Source: CAZENU01 sp965222125 (GTDB taxonomy: Bacteria > Chloroflexota > Dehalococcoidia > Lucifugimonadales > CAZENU01). From it: a stretch of 64,000 nucleotides of DNA. The position numbers were made by a program, and so were the translations under genes. The notes beneath the pieces are model-generated. The model made no database searches, had not been told where the DNA came from, and worked only from the letters and a program-made list of their open reading frames with translations. Positions 25,964-34,632 of the stretch are shown here, piece after piece (position 1 is the first letter of the stretch; each line of letters starts with the position of its first letter). The DNA lies in contig CBDCTC010000005.1 of the NCBI GenBank assembly GCA_965222125.1, positions 434,001 to 498,000 on the forward strand, written 5' to 3'.

Positions 25964-26763
25964 TGCCGGTCAAAATATGGGACCGCACGAGCGACGGCGC
26001 GTTGACCAGCAGGGTGGAGACCTCCCGCAGTCATAGCTACAGAGGTGAGCGGTATCGTGCCGATGCCGAAACATTGGATGAGGAGATCGACCGGATGCTG
26101 GATCAGGCCGTAGCGCTATCGGCGTGTGTTCCAGCGATAGGACCCAAACAACAGCCTTTCGTCAAGCGTTGGGCTGTCGGTAGGGCCTTGGTTGAATCGA
26201 GTCTCGCGGACTCAGAGTACTTGGAGACGGAAGAACAGAGATGGCTGTGGCTGGCGATAGCCCGGAAGTGCAGGCTTGGTGTTCGATCAGACTGTCGCCA
26301 GGAGGAAAGTTGGCGAGAACTAATCCCAAATCGAGAATCCGATCCCGAAAGGATCGAGCGCGATGTCTTTGCGATGGGTAGGTGGCTTCAGGAACAAGAG
26401 ATCGAACCGGCGATGGCATCTTTCGGCGCCAGTCTGGCTAACGCGCGAGAAATTCACCGCCGGAGCGCAATCAACTCAAAGAATTTGCGCGAAGCCCTCG
26501 CTCACTGGTTCGGTGAACTGTCTCCCTCGCACCGGTCTGAGCTCACGAAGAACGGAAACTACGTACCGCTCGCGAAGGCATTGGCAGGACGCTTCCCGGC
26601 CCGCGGGCCGGGCTCGGCCAAGCGGCCGGTACACTACTCAGTGGAAGAGTTGTACGGGGAAGTGTGTAAGGTGCTTGACCCAATGGCAGCTGATCTGGCT
26701 CCCGGGAACGGCTACCCCGTAGTCAGCAGGCCTCAAGTTCGGATCGGCCGGAGAGCCTCATGA
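25963..26763 (+). CDS. Unknown helical protein of the GHKL operon
   Basis: 266 residues from ATG 25963, overlapping the previous stop (TGATG), so translation is coupled. No domain recognised. The protein is largely helical and charged: 'ETLDEEIDRMLDQAVAL', 'LETEEQRWLWLAIARKCRLG', 'RIERDVFAMGRWLQEQEIEP' and 'SKNLREALAHWFGELSPSHRSEL'. A basic, Pro-rich linker ('GRFPARGPGSAKRP') precedes a last helix. No nuclease motif or Cys/His cluster is visible. It could be an adaptor or an effector with an unfamiliar fold. The antitoxin-like gene overlaps its 3' end by ATGA. Confidence 0.6.
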   Translation: MPVKIWDRTSDGALTSRVETSRSHSYRGERYRADAETLDEEIDRMLDQAVALSACVPAIGPKQQPFVKRWAVGRALVESSLADSEYLETEEQRWLWLAIARKCRLGVRSDCRQEESWRELIPNRESDPERIERDVFAMGRWLQEQEIEPAMASFGASLANAREIHRRSAINSKNLREALAHWFGELSPSHRSELTKNGNYVPLAKALAGRFPARGPGSAKRPVHYSVEELYGEVCKVLDPMAADLAPGNGYPVVSRPQVRIGRRAS

Positions 26764-27005
26764 CGGAGTGGTCTCTACAGGACGCGAAGAACAATTTCAG
26801 CGCGCTGGTGAACGCCGCGCTGGCCGGCGAACCCCAGCGAGTTACCCGTCGGGGACGGCCCGCGGTGGTTGTGCTGGCGACGGAGGAGTACGAGCGACTT
26901 TGCCGCTTGGAGAAGGCCGTCGCTCCGACTCTAGGTGAGCTGCTTCTCGAAATCCCGCAGGACGACCACGAGTTCGACCGGCTTGCCGTTCCAGACTGGC
27001 TGTAG
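26760..27005 (+). CDS. Phd/YefM-type antitoxin, without adjacent toxin
   Basis: 81 residues. 'WSLQDAKNNFSALVNAALAGEPQRVTRRGRPAVVVLATEEYERL' is the Phd/YefM N-terminal DNA-binding fold, followed by 'LLEIPQDDHEFDRL', the toxin-neutralising tail typical of antitoxins paired with VapC-like PIN toxins. It overlaps the preceding stop by ATGA. The usual downstream toxin is missing: the next gene is a convergent epimerase starting 3 bp away. It could autoregulate or neutralise a partner encoded elsewhere, or be part of the operon's control (inference). Confidence 0.85.
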   Translation: MTEWSLQDAKNNFSALVNAALAGEPQRVTRRGRPAVVVLATEEYERLCRLEKAVAPTLGELLLEIPQDDHEFDRLAVPDWL

Positions 27006-27007
27006 GA

Positions 27008-27967
27008 CTATCCCCAGCCGCGGAGCTCGTTCACCATTTCGTCGACGATGCGGGGGAGGTCGTACTCCGGGCGCCAGCCCCATTCGCGGCGGGCGTTGCC
27101 GTCGTAGATGGAGCCGAGAGCGCGGCGCTCGTCGTGGACGGCCTGCACCGCGGGGTCGGGCCGAAAATCGAGCCTGGCGCCGGGCAGTCGGGCCAATATG
27201 GCGTCGGCCAGCTCCTGAGCGCTCGGTGTGGGCGTAGTCCCGGCGAGCAGGTATACGACCGTCTCGATGCGGTCGGCGGGCGCGGCCGCGAGCCTGACGA
27301 TCGCCTCGGCGGCCTCCCGGATGTAGATGATGGGCACCCTGGTGCGGGGCTTCACGAATATGGTGTAGGGCTCGTTTCTCGCGCTGGCCTCGATCGCGCG
27401 GGACGTGTACTGCGATATTCCGGGCGTCGTCACGCCGGGCCCGACGATCGAGGGGTACCTGATCCCGCGGAAGTCGAGGCCGAACTTGCGCCTGTAGAAG
27501 CGGCCCATGTGCTCGCCGAACAGCTTGGTCGTCCCGTAGAACATCGCCGGCCGCTGCAGCGTGTAGTCGTCGACGCCGTCCTCGGGCAGATCGTGTCCGT
27601 AGGTGTTGATCGTGCTGGCGAAGAGCACCTGCGAGACGCCGTGGGCGCGGGCGGCCTCGAGCACGTTGAATGTGCCGACCGCGTTGGCACGAAAGGCGGC
27701 GGCGTGATCGGCCTCCGAGGGCGCGGACAGCATCCCGCCGAGATGGTAGATCGCGTCCGGACGGCTACTCGCCACGGCCGCGTCGACCTCGGACGCATCC
27801 CCAAGGTCGCCGCGTATGACGGTTGTCTTGTCAGACAGGCCGCCCAGCCGCGCGGCCGACGGGTCGAGGTCGAACAGCGTGATGTTCGTCTCGCCTTGGG
27901 ACAGCAGGACGCGGGCGACCTCGGAGCCGAGGAAGCCGGTGCCGCCCGTGATCAGCGTGGCCGCCAT
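27008..27967 (-). CDS. NAD-dependent epimerase/dehydratase (extended SDR)
   Basis: 319 residues. The N-terminal Rossmann motif is TGGTGFLG (about 7-14), followed by 'DLDPS', 'GDLGDASEVDAAV' and 'YHLGGMLSAPSE'. The active-site Ser/Thr region is 'FASTINTYG' and the catalytic pair is 'YGTTKLFGE' (Tyr/Lys about 146/150). It resembles threonine dehydrogenase-like and UDP-glucose epimerase-like SDRs; the substrate is not determined. Its ATG overlaps the stop of the DUF35 gene (TGATG), so it belongs to the CoA-transferase/thiolase operon. Confidence 0.88.
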   Translation of the reverse strand: MAATLITGGTGFLGSEVARVLLSQGETNITLFDLDPSAARLGGLSDKTTVIRGDLGDASEVDAAVASSRPDAIYHLGGMLSAPSEADHAAAFRANAVGTFNVLEAARAHGVSQVLFASTINTYGHDLPEDGVDDYTLQRPAMFYGTTKLFGEHMGRFYRRKFGLDFRGIRYPSIVGPGVTTPGISQYTSRAIEASARNEPYTIFVKPRTRVPIIYIREAAEAIVRLAAAPADRIETVVYLLAGTTPTPSAQELADAILARLPGARLDFRPDPAVQAVHDERRALGSIYDGNARREWGWRPEYDLPRIVDEMVNELRGWG

Positions 27968-28389
27968 CAGTCAGAAGCGGGCTCGAACTTGGGCAGGGTG
28001 ACCTCGTTGGTTACGTCGTCGAAGGTCACCGCGACCGCCATGCCGATGCAGATAGCCTCGGGGTCCGGCTCGATGCCGACGAGGTTGGTAGGGAAGCGGA
28101 CGCCGTCCTCGAGCTCGACTATCGCCACGACGTACGGGACGTCGCCGCGGAAGCCGGGATGAGGGGAGCGGTGGACGATCCCGAAGGTGTGAAGCCGGCC
28201 GCGGCCGCTCGACCTGGTCCACGACGTATTGCGGGAGAAGCACGTCGGGCAGATGTCCCGCGGGTAGAAATAGGCCTTCCGGCAGTCGTCGCAGCGCCGG
28301 AGCCAGAGCTCGTGCTCGCGGGCTTTTTCCCAGTAGAAGTCGGACTCCGGCTGCGGCGTCGGCAGGGGATTCTTGTAGGGCTGACTCAT
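27967..28389 (-). CDS. DUF35 zinc-ribbon/OB-fold protein (thiolase partner)
   Basis: 140 residues from ATG 28389. A rubredoxin-like zinc ribbon is visible in 'LRRCDDCRKAYFYPRDICPTCF' (C-x2-C...C-x2-C, about residues 33-53), followed by an OB fold ('GRGRLHTFGIVHRSPHPGFRGDVPYVVAIVELEDG'). Members bind acyl-CoA next to thiolase-like or hydratase subunits, as ChsH2 and Ltp2 partners do. It lies 12 bp after the thiolase, so the two probably form one complex. A longer in-frame N-terminus upstream lacks similarity. Confidence 0.92.
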   Translation of the reverse strand: MSQPYKNPLPTPQPESDFYWEKAREHELWLRRCDDCRKAYFYPRDICPTCFSRNTSWTRSSGRGRLHTFGIVHRSPHPGFRGDVPYVVAIVELEDGVRFPTNLVGIEPDPEAICIGMAVAVTFDDVTNEVTLPKFEPASD

Positions 28390-28400
28390 TGGTAGTACCG

Positions 28401-29543
28401 TTAGTCGCCAGCCAGGACGACTGTGCCCGTGGACGACATCGCGCCTCCGGTGCCGTGCGCGATAGCCGTCCCGCAGTCGCCGACCTGCCTGGCGCCGCAC
28501 TCGCCGCGAAGCTGTCGGACCGCCTCGACGACGGTGAAGACCCCGTACATCCCCGGGTGGGTGTACGAGAGGCCGCCGCCGTTGGTGTTCAGCGGGAAAT
28601 CGCCGCCCGGCGCCGTGCGCTGGCCCCGGACGAAATCGGGGCCCTCGCCGCGGCCGCAGAAGCCCAGCGCCTCCAGGCTGACGAGCGCGGTGTAGGTGAA
28701 CGAGTCGTAGACCACCGCCAGATCGACGTCCGAGTGGGAGACGCCGGCCATCGCCATCGCCTTGCGGCCCGTCTCAGCGGCGACGGACGTGGTGAGGTCA
28801 GGCATCTGGCTGACCATATCGTGGTCGTGCCCCTCCGCCGCGCCCAGTACCCAGACGGGTTTCGCTCGCAGGTTGCGGGCGCGCTCCTCGGTCGTGATCA
28901 CCACCGCGGCGCCGGCGTCCGTGACGAGACAGCAGTCCACAAGGTGAAAGGGCCACGATATCCACGGCGAGTCGTGGTAGTCCTGTAGCTCCATCGGGCG
29001 GTCGTGCATCAACGCCCGCGGGTTGAGCCGGGCCCATTTCCGGGTCGCGACCGCGATCTCGGCCATCGCCTCCCGGGTGCGGTCCTCGCCGTAGTCGTGC
29101 ATGTACCGTCTGCACATCATCGAGTAGTACATCGGCGGGTGGGTGATCCCGTACGGGACCTCGTACTGAACGTAGGGCCGTGCGCGGTCCTCGGCCGGCC
29201 GCGTTCTCCCGCTGCGGCCCGCCTGCCCGTGCGTAATCATGGCGACCTCGCAGTAGCCGGCGTTGATCGCGGCGACCGCGTGTGCCACGTGGACGACGAA
29301 GGACGACCCGCCGACGTAGGTGCTGTCGGCGAAGGACGGCCGGATTCCCATGTACTCTGCCGTGATCATCGTGGAGAGCCCGGCGGTGAACAGGCCGTCG
29401 ACGTCGTCTTTGTTCAGCCCGCAGTCGTCGAGGGCGTTGTACGCGGCCTCGGCATGGTGCTGCAGCGAGGACTTGTTAGGGACGACACCGATCTCGTCCG
29501 ACTCCGCGACCCCTACGATGGCGATTCTCTTTGGAGTGGGCAT
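28401..29543 (-). CDS. Thiolase-family protein (SCPx/lipid-transfer type)
   Basis: 380 residues. N-terminal 'IAIVGVAESDEIG' and 'DDVDGLFTAG', then 'STYVGGSSFVVHVAHAVAAINAGYCEVAMI'. The active-site Cys position of classical thiolases here reads GGSS with no Cys, as in many SCPx/Ltp-type thiolases. C-terminal 'NTNGGGLSYTHPGMYGVF' and 'GTGGAMSSTGTVVL' are the usual GG/H and Gly-rich loops. Such enzymes act in degradation of steroid or branched side chains, often as retro-aldolases with a DUF35 partner, which follows here. The exact reaction is inferred from context. Confidence 0.88.
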   Translation of the reverse strand: MPTPKRIAIVGVAESDEIGVVPNKSSLQHHAEAAYNALDDCGLNKDDVDGLFTAGLSTMITAEYMGIRPSFADSTYVGGSSFVVHVAHAVAAINAGYCEVAMITHGQAGRSGRTRPAEDRARPYVQYEVPYGITHPPMYYSMMCRRYMHDYGEDRTREAMAEIAVATRKWARLNPRALMHDRPMELQDYHDSPWISWPFHLVDCCLVTDAGAAVVITTEERARNLRAKPVWVLGAAEGHDHDMVSQMPDLTTSVAAETGRKAMAMAGVSHSDVDLAVVYDSFTYTALVSLEALGFCGRGEGPDFVRGQRTAPGGDFPLNTNGGGLSYTHPGMYGVFTVVEAVRQLRGECGARQVGDCGTAIAHGTGGAMSSTGTVVLAGD

Positions 29544-29564
29544 CCGGTAGGAGGTGGGACGGTG

Positions 29565-30245
29565 CTAGACGACGACCTCCCGGAGGTCGTCGGGGACTAT
29601 CAGCTTCGCTGCCGTCTGCGATTGGACGTATTCGGGCGTGCAGCCGGGGGCGATCTCCCGCAGCAGGAAGCCGTCCTGAGTGACCTCGAACAGGCCCAGG
29701 TTGGTGGAGACCAGGCTGACCACGCCGGGCGTGGTGATCGGCAGGCTGCAGCGGGTCAGCAGGCGGGGCCGGCCGTCACGCGTAGTGTGGTCCATGACGA
29801 TGAACACTAGTTTGGCCCCGACGGCCAGGTCCATCGCGCCGCCTATGCCGCCGCCGGTCCTGCCTGCCGTCTTCCAGTTGGCGAAGTCGCCGTTCTCCGA
29901 GACCTCGTACGCGCCGAGGACTACGACGTCGATGTAGCCAGCACGGATCATCGCGAACGAGTCGCTCTGGTCGGTGATCGCGGCGCCGGGAAGCAGGGTA
30001 GTGTACTCTCCGCTGGCGTTGTTGAGGTGCAGGTCCTCCTCGCCCTCGGCGGCAAGCGGGCCGTAGCCGATCACCCCGTTTTCGGCCTGAAAGACGACCT
30101 CCCTGTCGCTGAGGTCGTAGTTGGCGCAGAGCGTGGGCATACCGAAGCCGAGATTGACTACCCAGCCGTCCTGGAACTCCATCGCGAGCCGGTCGCACCT
30201 GGCCTGCCGCGAGAGGCCGATCTGCTTGGGGCGTTGTCCTGTCAT
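29565..30245 (-). CDS. CoA-transferase family I, subunit B
   Basis: 226 residues. The catalytic Glu is in 'FQAENGVIGYGPL' (about residue 53), equivalent to the (S)ENG motif of 3-oxoacid CoA-transferase beta subunits. 'GGGIGGAMDLAVGAK' and 'GLFEVTQDGFLLREIAPG' are also typical. It moves CoA between an acyl-CoA (often succinyl- or acetyl-CoA) and a 3-oxo acid. The alpha subunit lies 69 bp upstream on the same strand. Confidence 0.92.
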   Translation of the reverse strand: MTGQRPKQIGLSRQARCDRLAMEFQDGWVVNLGFGMPTLCANYDLSDREVVFQAENGVIGYGPLAAEGEEDLHLNNASGEYTTLLPGAAITDQSDSFAMIRAGYIDVVVLGAYEVSENGDFANWKTAGRTGGGIGGAMDLAVGAKLVFIVMDHTTRDGRPRLLTRCSLPITTPGVVSLVSTNLGLFEVTQDGFLLREIAPGCTPEYVQSQTAAKLIVPDDLREVVV

Positions 30246-30314
30246 GGCGTCCAGTGTGATGGGGCGCTGGAAGATCGGGCCGTCCGGTCCAGCCGCAGAC
30301 CGTGCCCCCGCATC

Positions 30315-31034
30315 TCATCCATCGGTCGCGGCGTCCCAGATGCCATCCGGCGCTGGCGGAATCTTGACGATGCGGTCGACGACGAGTCCCGGCGTGTGCA
30401 CCGCGTCCGGGTCTATTTCGCCGGGCTCGACTATGTGCTGCTCGACCTCCACGATGGTCGCCTTCGCGGCCATCGCCATGATCGGGTTGAAGTTGCGCTG
30501 CGTCAGCCTGAACTGCAGATTGCCGATGGCGTCGGCCCGGTAGGCGCGTATGAAGGCGTAGTCGGCCGGCAACGGGAATTCGAGGATGTAGTCGAGGCCG
30601 TCGATGGTGCGGAGTTCCTTCCCCTCGGCGATCTCGGTCCCGACGCCCGTGGCCGTATAGAAGCCCCCTAAGCCGGCGCCGGCGGCCCTGATCCGCTCGA
30701 CGAAGGTGCCCTGGGGGACGAGCTCCGACACGATCTCGCCGGCCTCCTCCTTGATCTCCAAGCTGCTCTTCCTGGAGGGGTAGGGGGACGCCGTGAACGC
30801 GCAGATCATCTTCTTCATGCGGCCGGCCTCGATCAGGTGCCCCACGTCCATCACCGCGCCCGGGTTGCCGGGACGGTTGGAGATGCCGGTCAGGTCCTTC
30901 GCCCCCTGGCGAAGCAGCGCCGCTATGAGGTTGCGAGGGTAGCCGGTGCGGCCGAAGCCGGGGAACATGATCGTGGCCCCGTCGGGGATGTCGGCCACGG
31001 CCTCGTCCATCGTCTGTACAATCTTGCTGCGCAA
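30315..31034 (-). CDS. CoA-transferase family I, subunit A
   Basis: 239 residues. 'DGATIMFPGFGRTGYPRNLIAALLRQGAKDLTGISN' matches the glycine-rich CoA-binding N-terminus. 'VPQGTFVERIRAAGAGLGGFYTATGVGT' and 'YAFIRAYRADAIGNLQF' are the later landmarks. It pairs with the beta subunit downstream. First gene of the five-gene minus-strand operon (CoA transferase A, B, thiolase, DUF35, SDR), which reads as a degradation pathway ending in acyl-CoA thiolysis or retro-aldol cleavage; the substrate is unknown. Confidence 0.92.
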   Translation of the reverse strand: MRSKIVQTMDEAVADIPDGATIMFPGFGRTGYPRNLIAALLRQGAKDLTGISNRPGNPGAVMDVGHLIEAGRMKKMICAFTASPYPSRKSSLEIKEEAGEIVSELVPQGTFVERIRAAGAGLGGFYTATGVGTEIAEGKELRTIDGLDYILEFPLPADYAFIRAYRADAIGNLQFRLTQRNFNPIMAMAAKATIVEVEQHIVEPGEIDPDAVHTPGLVVDRIVKIPPAPDGIWDAATDG

Positions 31035-31255
31035 GTCTCCTCGCCCCTAGCCTCAAGCTCGCAGTAGTGTAGGAGCGCGCCCCCTGAGTGTCAACGCATT
31101 CGGCACGGCTCCGGATGGCGCCGGGACGAGGGTAGTCCGGGCCCCGGCGCATGTTAGAATCCCGCGCGGGAGCGAATCGGCGAGGGCCGGAAGTTTCGGG
31201 AAATCAGCGGCCCGTGGACCTCGAAGTACGTTCGGCCCAGTCTGAGGACTCTTGT

Positions 31256-32461
31256 ATGCATGACGTGATCGTGGCGGGAGCAGGTCCCGCGGGCAACATG
31301 GCGGCGTTGCGCCTGGCCGAGGCGGGCCGCGACGTCCTCGTATTGGACTGGCGGCACAATATCGGCGACAAGCTGTGCACCGGCATCATAGGCAGGGAGT
31401 GCTTCGAGCGGTTCCAACCCGACCCTGAAACGGTATTCCACGAGGCGCGCTCCGCACGCGTCTTCTCCCCGTCCGGCGCGAGCTACAGGTTCCAGCGGGA
31501 CCGTCCCGAGGCGTACGTGATCGATCGAGTGGCGTACGTGGCGTCGCTGTCCCGCCGCGCGGAGGACGCCGGCGCCTCATATGTCCTCGGCGAAAAGGTC
31601 GTCGGGATATCCGAGAACGGCCGCGGAGTGGCCGTCGAAACGGTCGGCCCGCAGGGGAGTGCTACGTACTCGGCCAGGGCGCTCGTGATCGCCAGCGGGT
31701 TCGGCACGCCGCTGCTGAAGATGGTCGGTCTCGGTGACGGCGCCTCGCTCCAATACATGATCGGCTGCCAGGCGAAGGTGTCGGCCCGAGGTCTGGCGGA
31801 GACCGAAGTCTACCTGGGGAGCGCGCTCGCACCCGGCTCCTTCGCGTGGCTCGTGCCGCTGCGTGGATCGACGGCGCTGGCCGGTATGGTGTCGCAGGAG
31901 CGCGGCGGGGGTCACATGGACCGCTTCCTCGATATGCTGCGCGACGGCGGCCGAATCGACTCGGTGGCTGACCAGCCGCGACGCTGGGGCATTCCCATCG
32001 AGCCGCTGCCGAAGACGTTCGGGGACCGAGTCGTGGTCGCGGGCGACGCGGCCGGCCTTGCCAAGCCTACGACCGGGGGCGGGATCTACTACTCGCTCCT
32101 TTCCGGCGAGATAGCGGCGGACGTCATGAATGACGCGATAGCCGTCGACGATCTGTCGGCCGAAACCCTCGCAGCGTATGAGGGTCGCTGGAAGGGCGTC
32201 TTCGGCGCCGAGCTCGACGTCGGCTATTTGGCGAGAAAGGCCTTCGAGTACCTGGACGACGGACAGATAGACGCCCTGTTGGATACGCTGGTCTCGCGCG
32301 GCGTCCACCGTGACGTGGTGTCGTCCAACGAGTTCGCCTTCGACTGGCATAGCCGCATGATCCTGAAGGCCCTGCGCCACCGCCGGATGATCGGGCTCCT
32401 TCGGACCTTCGGCCAAGGGGTCACGCCACTGCTTGCCCGTCTCGCCAAGTCAGCGGAATAG
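31256..32461 (+). CDS. FAD-dependent geranylgeranyl-reductase-family oxidoreductase
   Basis: 401 residues from ATG 31256, starting directly at the dinucleotide-binding motif 'DVIVAGAGPAGNMAALRLAEAG' (earlier in-frame codons encode nothing conserved). A second FAD motif, 'VVVAGDAAGLAKPTTGGGIYYSLLSGEIAA', lies at about 260-290. 'DKLCTGIIGRECF' near residue 40 is typical of geranylgeranyl/digeranylgeranylglycerophospholipid reductases, which saturate isoprenoid chains. The actual substrate (menaquinone side chain, polyprenol, or lipid) is not shown. Divergent from the CoA-transferase operon. Confidence 0.85.
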   Translation: MHDVIVAGAGPAGNMAALRLAEAGRDVLVLDWRHNIGDKLCTGIIGRECFERFQPDPETVFHEARSARVFSPSGASYRFQRDRPEAYVIDRVAYVASLSRRAEDAGASYVLGEKVVGISENGRGVAVETVGPQGSATYSARALVIASGFGTPLLKMVGLGDGASLQYMIGCQAKVSARGLAETEVYLGSALAPGSFAWLVPLRGSTALAGMVSQERGGGHMDRFLDMLRDGGRIDSVADQPRRWGIPIEPLPKTFGDRVVVAGDAAGLAKPTTGGGIYYSLLSGEIAADVMNDAIAVDDLSAETLAAYEGRWKGVFGAELDVGYLARKAFEYLDDGQIDALLDTLVSRGVHRDVVSSNEFAFDWHSRMILKALRHRRMIGLLRTFGQGVTPLLARLAKSAE

Positions 32462-32636
32462 GCGGCTCACCGGGTAGCAGTCGGCTTCGACCGCGGCACA
32501 GCGCAATTCGGCCTCCCGGTACAGGCGGCGCCCATCTCACCGACGCGAACGGCGACGTGTTCCAATGCGGCGGGGCGGCTGCTATCCTTGGCGGCGGCCC
32601 GTACGCGGCATCCCATTGGTGGAACGAGGTCCCGAG

Positions 32637-33158
32637 GTGACGGCCCGAAGAATCGTTCAGGCGCCCGAGGCGGTGCTCAGACGCAAGGCCAGGCGAGTCA
32701 GAGCCGTCGACGCCCAGGTCCGCGCTCTGGCGCAGGACCTGATCGACAGCCTGCCGCCGAACGGGGTCGGCCTGGCCGCGCCGCAGATCGGCGTCTCGCT
32801 CCAGGTCGCCATCGTCAAGATGCCCGAGGACGAGGCTCCCACCGTACTCGTCAACCCGAAGGTCGTCCGCCGTCAAGGGGAGCGCGAGATAGGGGAGGGA
32901 TGCCTGAGCCTCGAGGGCTACGAGGGAGTCGTTACGCGGTCGCGCAAGGTCCGCGTCAGGGCGACCGACCTCGATGGCAAGGAGATACGGATCAAGGCCG
33001 CCGACGACCTGCTGGCGCAGGCGCTGGAGCACGAGATAGACCACCTCGACGGAGTCCTGTACGTCGACCATCTGGTATCCGAGGACGCACTCACCATGCT
33101 CGACGAGTCGGATTCCGACGATCCGGACGGACGGCAGTCCGGCGAGGACGGCGGTTGA
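32637..33158 (+). CDS. def: Peptide deformylase
   Basis: 173 residues from the GTG at 32637, which gives 'VTARRIVQAPEAVLRRKARRV', the usual start. The three PDF motifs are present: GVGLAAPQIG (motif 1), EGCLSL (motif 2, Cys metal ligand) and QALEHEIDHLDG (motif 3, HExxH). The C-terminal about 20 residues are an acidic tail (DESDSDDPDGRQSGEDGG). It removes the formyl group from nascent proteins and uses Fe2+ or a similar metal. A longer in-frame start at 32565 is not supported by conservation. Confidence 0.95.
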   Translation: MTARRIVQAPEAVLRRKARRVRAVDAQVRALAQDLIDSLPPNGVGLAAPQIGVSLQVAIVKMPEDEAPTVLVNPKVVRRQGEREIGEGCLSLEGYEGVVTRSRKVRVRATDLDGKEIRIKAADDLLAQALEHEIDHLDGVLYVDHLVSEDALTMLDESDSDDPDGRQSGEDGG

Positions 33159-33201
33159 GTTCCGCATGACCGAGAGCGCCCATCCCAGGCTCTCCTGAAA
33201 G

Positions 33202-34632
33202 ATGGAGGCGACGTTGAACGCTGACGACGCGCGGCATATCGGCTCCAGGCTGGAGCTGTTTGTCGACGACTGGCTCATAGACCGGATGAGCGGCACGACG
33301 TTGAAGCTGCATCCGCCGCAGCCGCGCGAGGTGGTGCTGGAGTTCGACAGGCCGTGGGAGGGCCCGGTCAGCCTTCCCGGCTCGGTCATCCATGACGGCG
33401 GCCGGTACAGGATGTGGTACGCGGCGCGCTCCGTCGGCGGCGCCTCCGGACAGGGCGCCGGCTCTCACACCGCGTACGCCGAGAGCCCGGACGGCATCCA
33501 CTGGGAACGGCCAAACCTGGGCCTGACCGAGATCGACGGCTCGCGGGCCAACAACGTGATCGCCTATGACACCGACGACACGCATATCGGCGGCATCGAC
33601 CGGGACGGCAACCCCGGCGTCCCGGCCGACGAGGCGTACAAGGCCGTGACCGTGCGCCGGCTGGAGGACCGCAGCCACTACATACGGGGGTTTATCTCCG
33701 CGGACGGGCTTAGCTGGAATGTCGTCGACCGGGACCCGCTGCTGGTCGCTCCGCGCGACGAATGGCCGATATTCGACGGCGAGGCGGCCGTGTTCTGGGA
33801 CACCCTGCAGGAGCAGTACGTCGGCTACTTCCGGGGCTGGGAGCCCGCCCGCGGCGGCGTCTACTCCGATCTGCGCGGCGGCGTCAGGTCCATCAGGCGG
33901 AGCACCTCCCCGGACTTCAGGGAGTGGTCGGAACTCCGCTTCATCGACATGGGGGACTCGCCTCAGGAGCACCTCTACAAGCACACGTGCGAGCCCTACT
34001 TCCGCGCGCCGCACGTCTATCTGATGTTCCCATGGCGCTTCGTGCCCGGGCGCAGATTCGACCCGGCGTGGCCCGACCACGGCATCTCCGAGACGGTGTT
34101 CATGACCAGCCGAGACGGCGTTCGATTCGACCGGCGCTTCATGGAGGCCTTCATCCGGCCGGGGCCGGACCCCCTCAACTGGGGCGACCGCAGCAACATG
34201 ATGTCCAGGGGGATCGTCCAGACTGGCCAGGCCGAGCTGTCGATCTACTACAGCGAGCATTATCGCTCGCCGACCTGCCGGACGCGGCGGGCAACGCTGC
34301 GACTCGACGGCTTCGTCTCCGTAAACGCGCCGTTCGGCGGCGGCGAGCTCGTCACGCGGCCGCTCGTGTTCGACGGCGACCGGCTCGTCCTGAACTACGC
34401 CTCGTCCGTCGCCGGAGGCCTGCGCGTCGAAGTCCAGGAGCCGGACGGCCGCCCGGTAGACGGCTACGCCCTCGAGCAGTGCGCCGAGGTCTTCGGCGAC
34501 GAGATCGAGCGGACCGTCGCCTGGGACCGCGGCGCCGATCTCGGCTCGCTGGCCGGACGCCCGGTCCGCCTCCGGTTCGCCATGAAGGAGGCCGAACTCT
34601 ACTCGATTCAGTTTCGCCGAAACGATCCGTGA
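33202..34632 (+). CDS. GH32/GH43-like five-bladed propeller protein, paralogue 1
   Basis: 476 residues. 'GSRLELFVDDWLIDRMSGT' starts the conserved region, followed by propeller-type repeats 'GGRYRMWYAA', 'YAESPDGIHWERPNLG', 'FISADGLSWN' and 'RDGVRFDRRFMEAFIRPGPDP'. A C-terminal beta-sandwich (about 360-476) follows. These features match planctomycete/Chloroflexi proteins annotated as glycosyl hydrolase family 32 N-terminal-like. No signal peptide is visible. The start is ATG 33202 or the TTG at 33214, which sits at normal distance after GGAGG. The next gene is a close paralogue. Sugar substrate and catalytic activity not established. Confidence 0.75.
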   Translation: MEATLNADDARHIGSRLELFVDDWLIDRMSGTTLKLHPPQPREVVLEFDRPWEGPVSLPGSVIHDGGRYRMWYAARSVGGASGQGAGSHTAYAESPDGIHWERPNLGLTEIDGSRANNVIAYDTDDTHIGGIDRDGNPGVPADEAYKAVTVRRLEDRSHYIRGFISADGLSWNVVDRDPLLVAPRDEWPIFDGEAAVFWDTLQEQYVGYFRGWEPARGGVYSDLRGGVRSIRRSTSPDFREWSELRFIDMGDSPQEHLYKHTCEPYFRAPHVYLMFPWRFVPGRRFDPAWPDHGISETVFMTSRDGVRFDRRFMEAFIRPGPDPLNWGDRSNMMSRGIVQTGQAELSIYYSEHYRSPTCRTRRATLRLDGFVSVNAPFGGGELVTRPLVFDGDRLVLNYASSVAGGLRVEVQEPDGRPVDGYALEQCAEVFGDEIERTVAWDRGADLGSLAGRPVRLRFAMKEAELYSIQFRRNDP

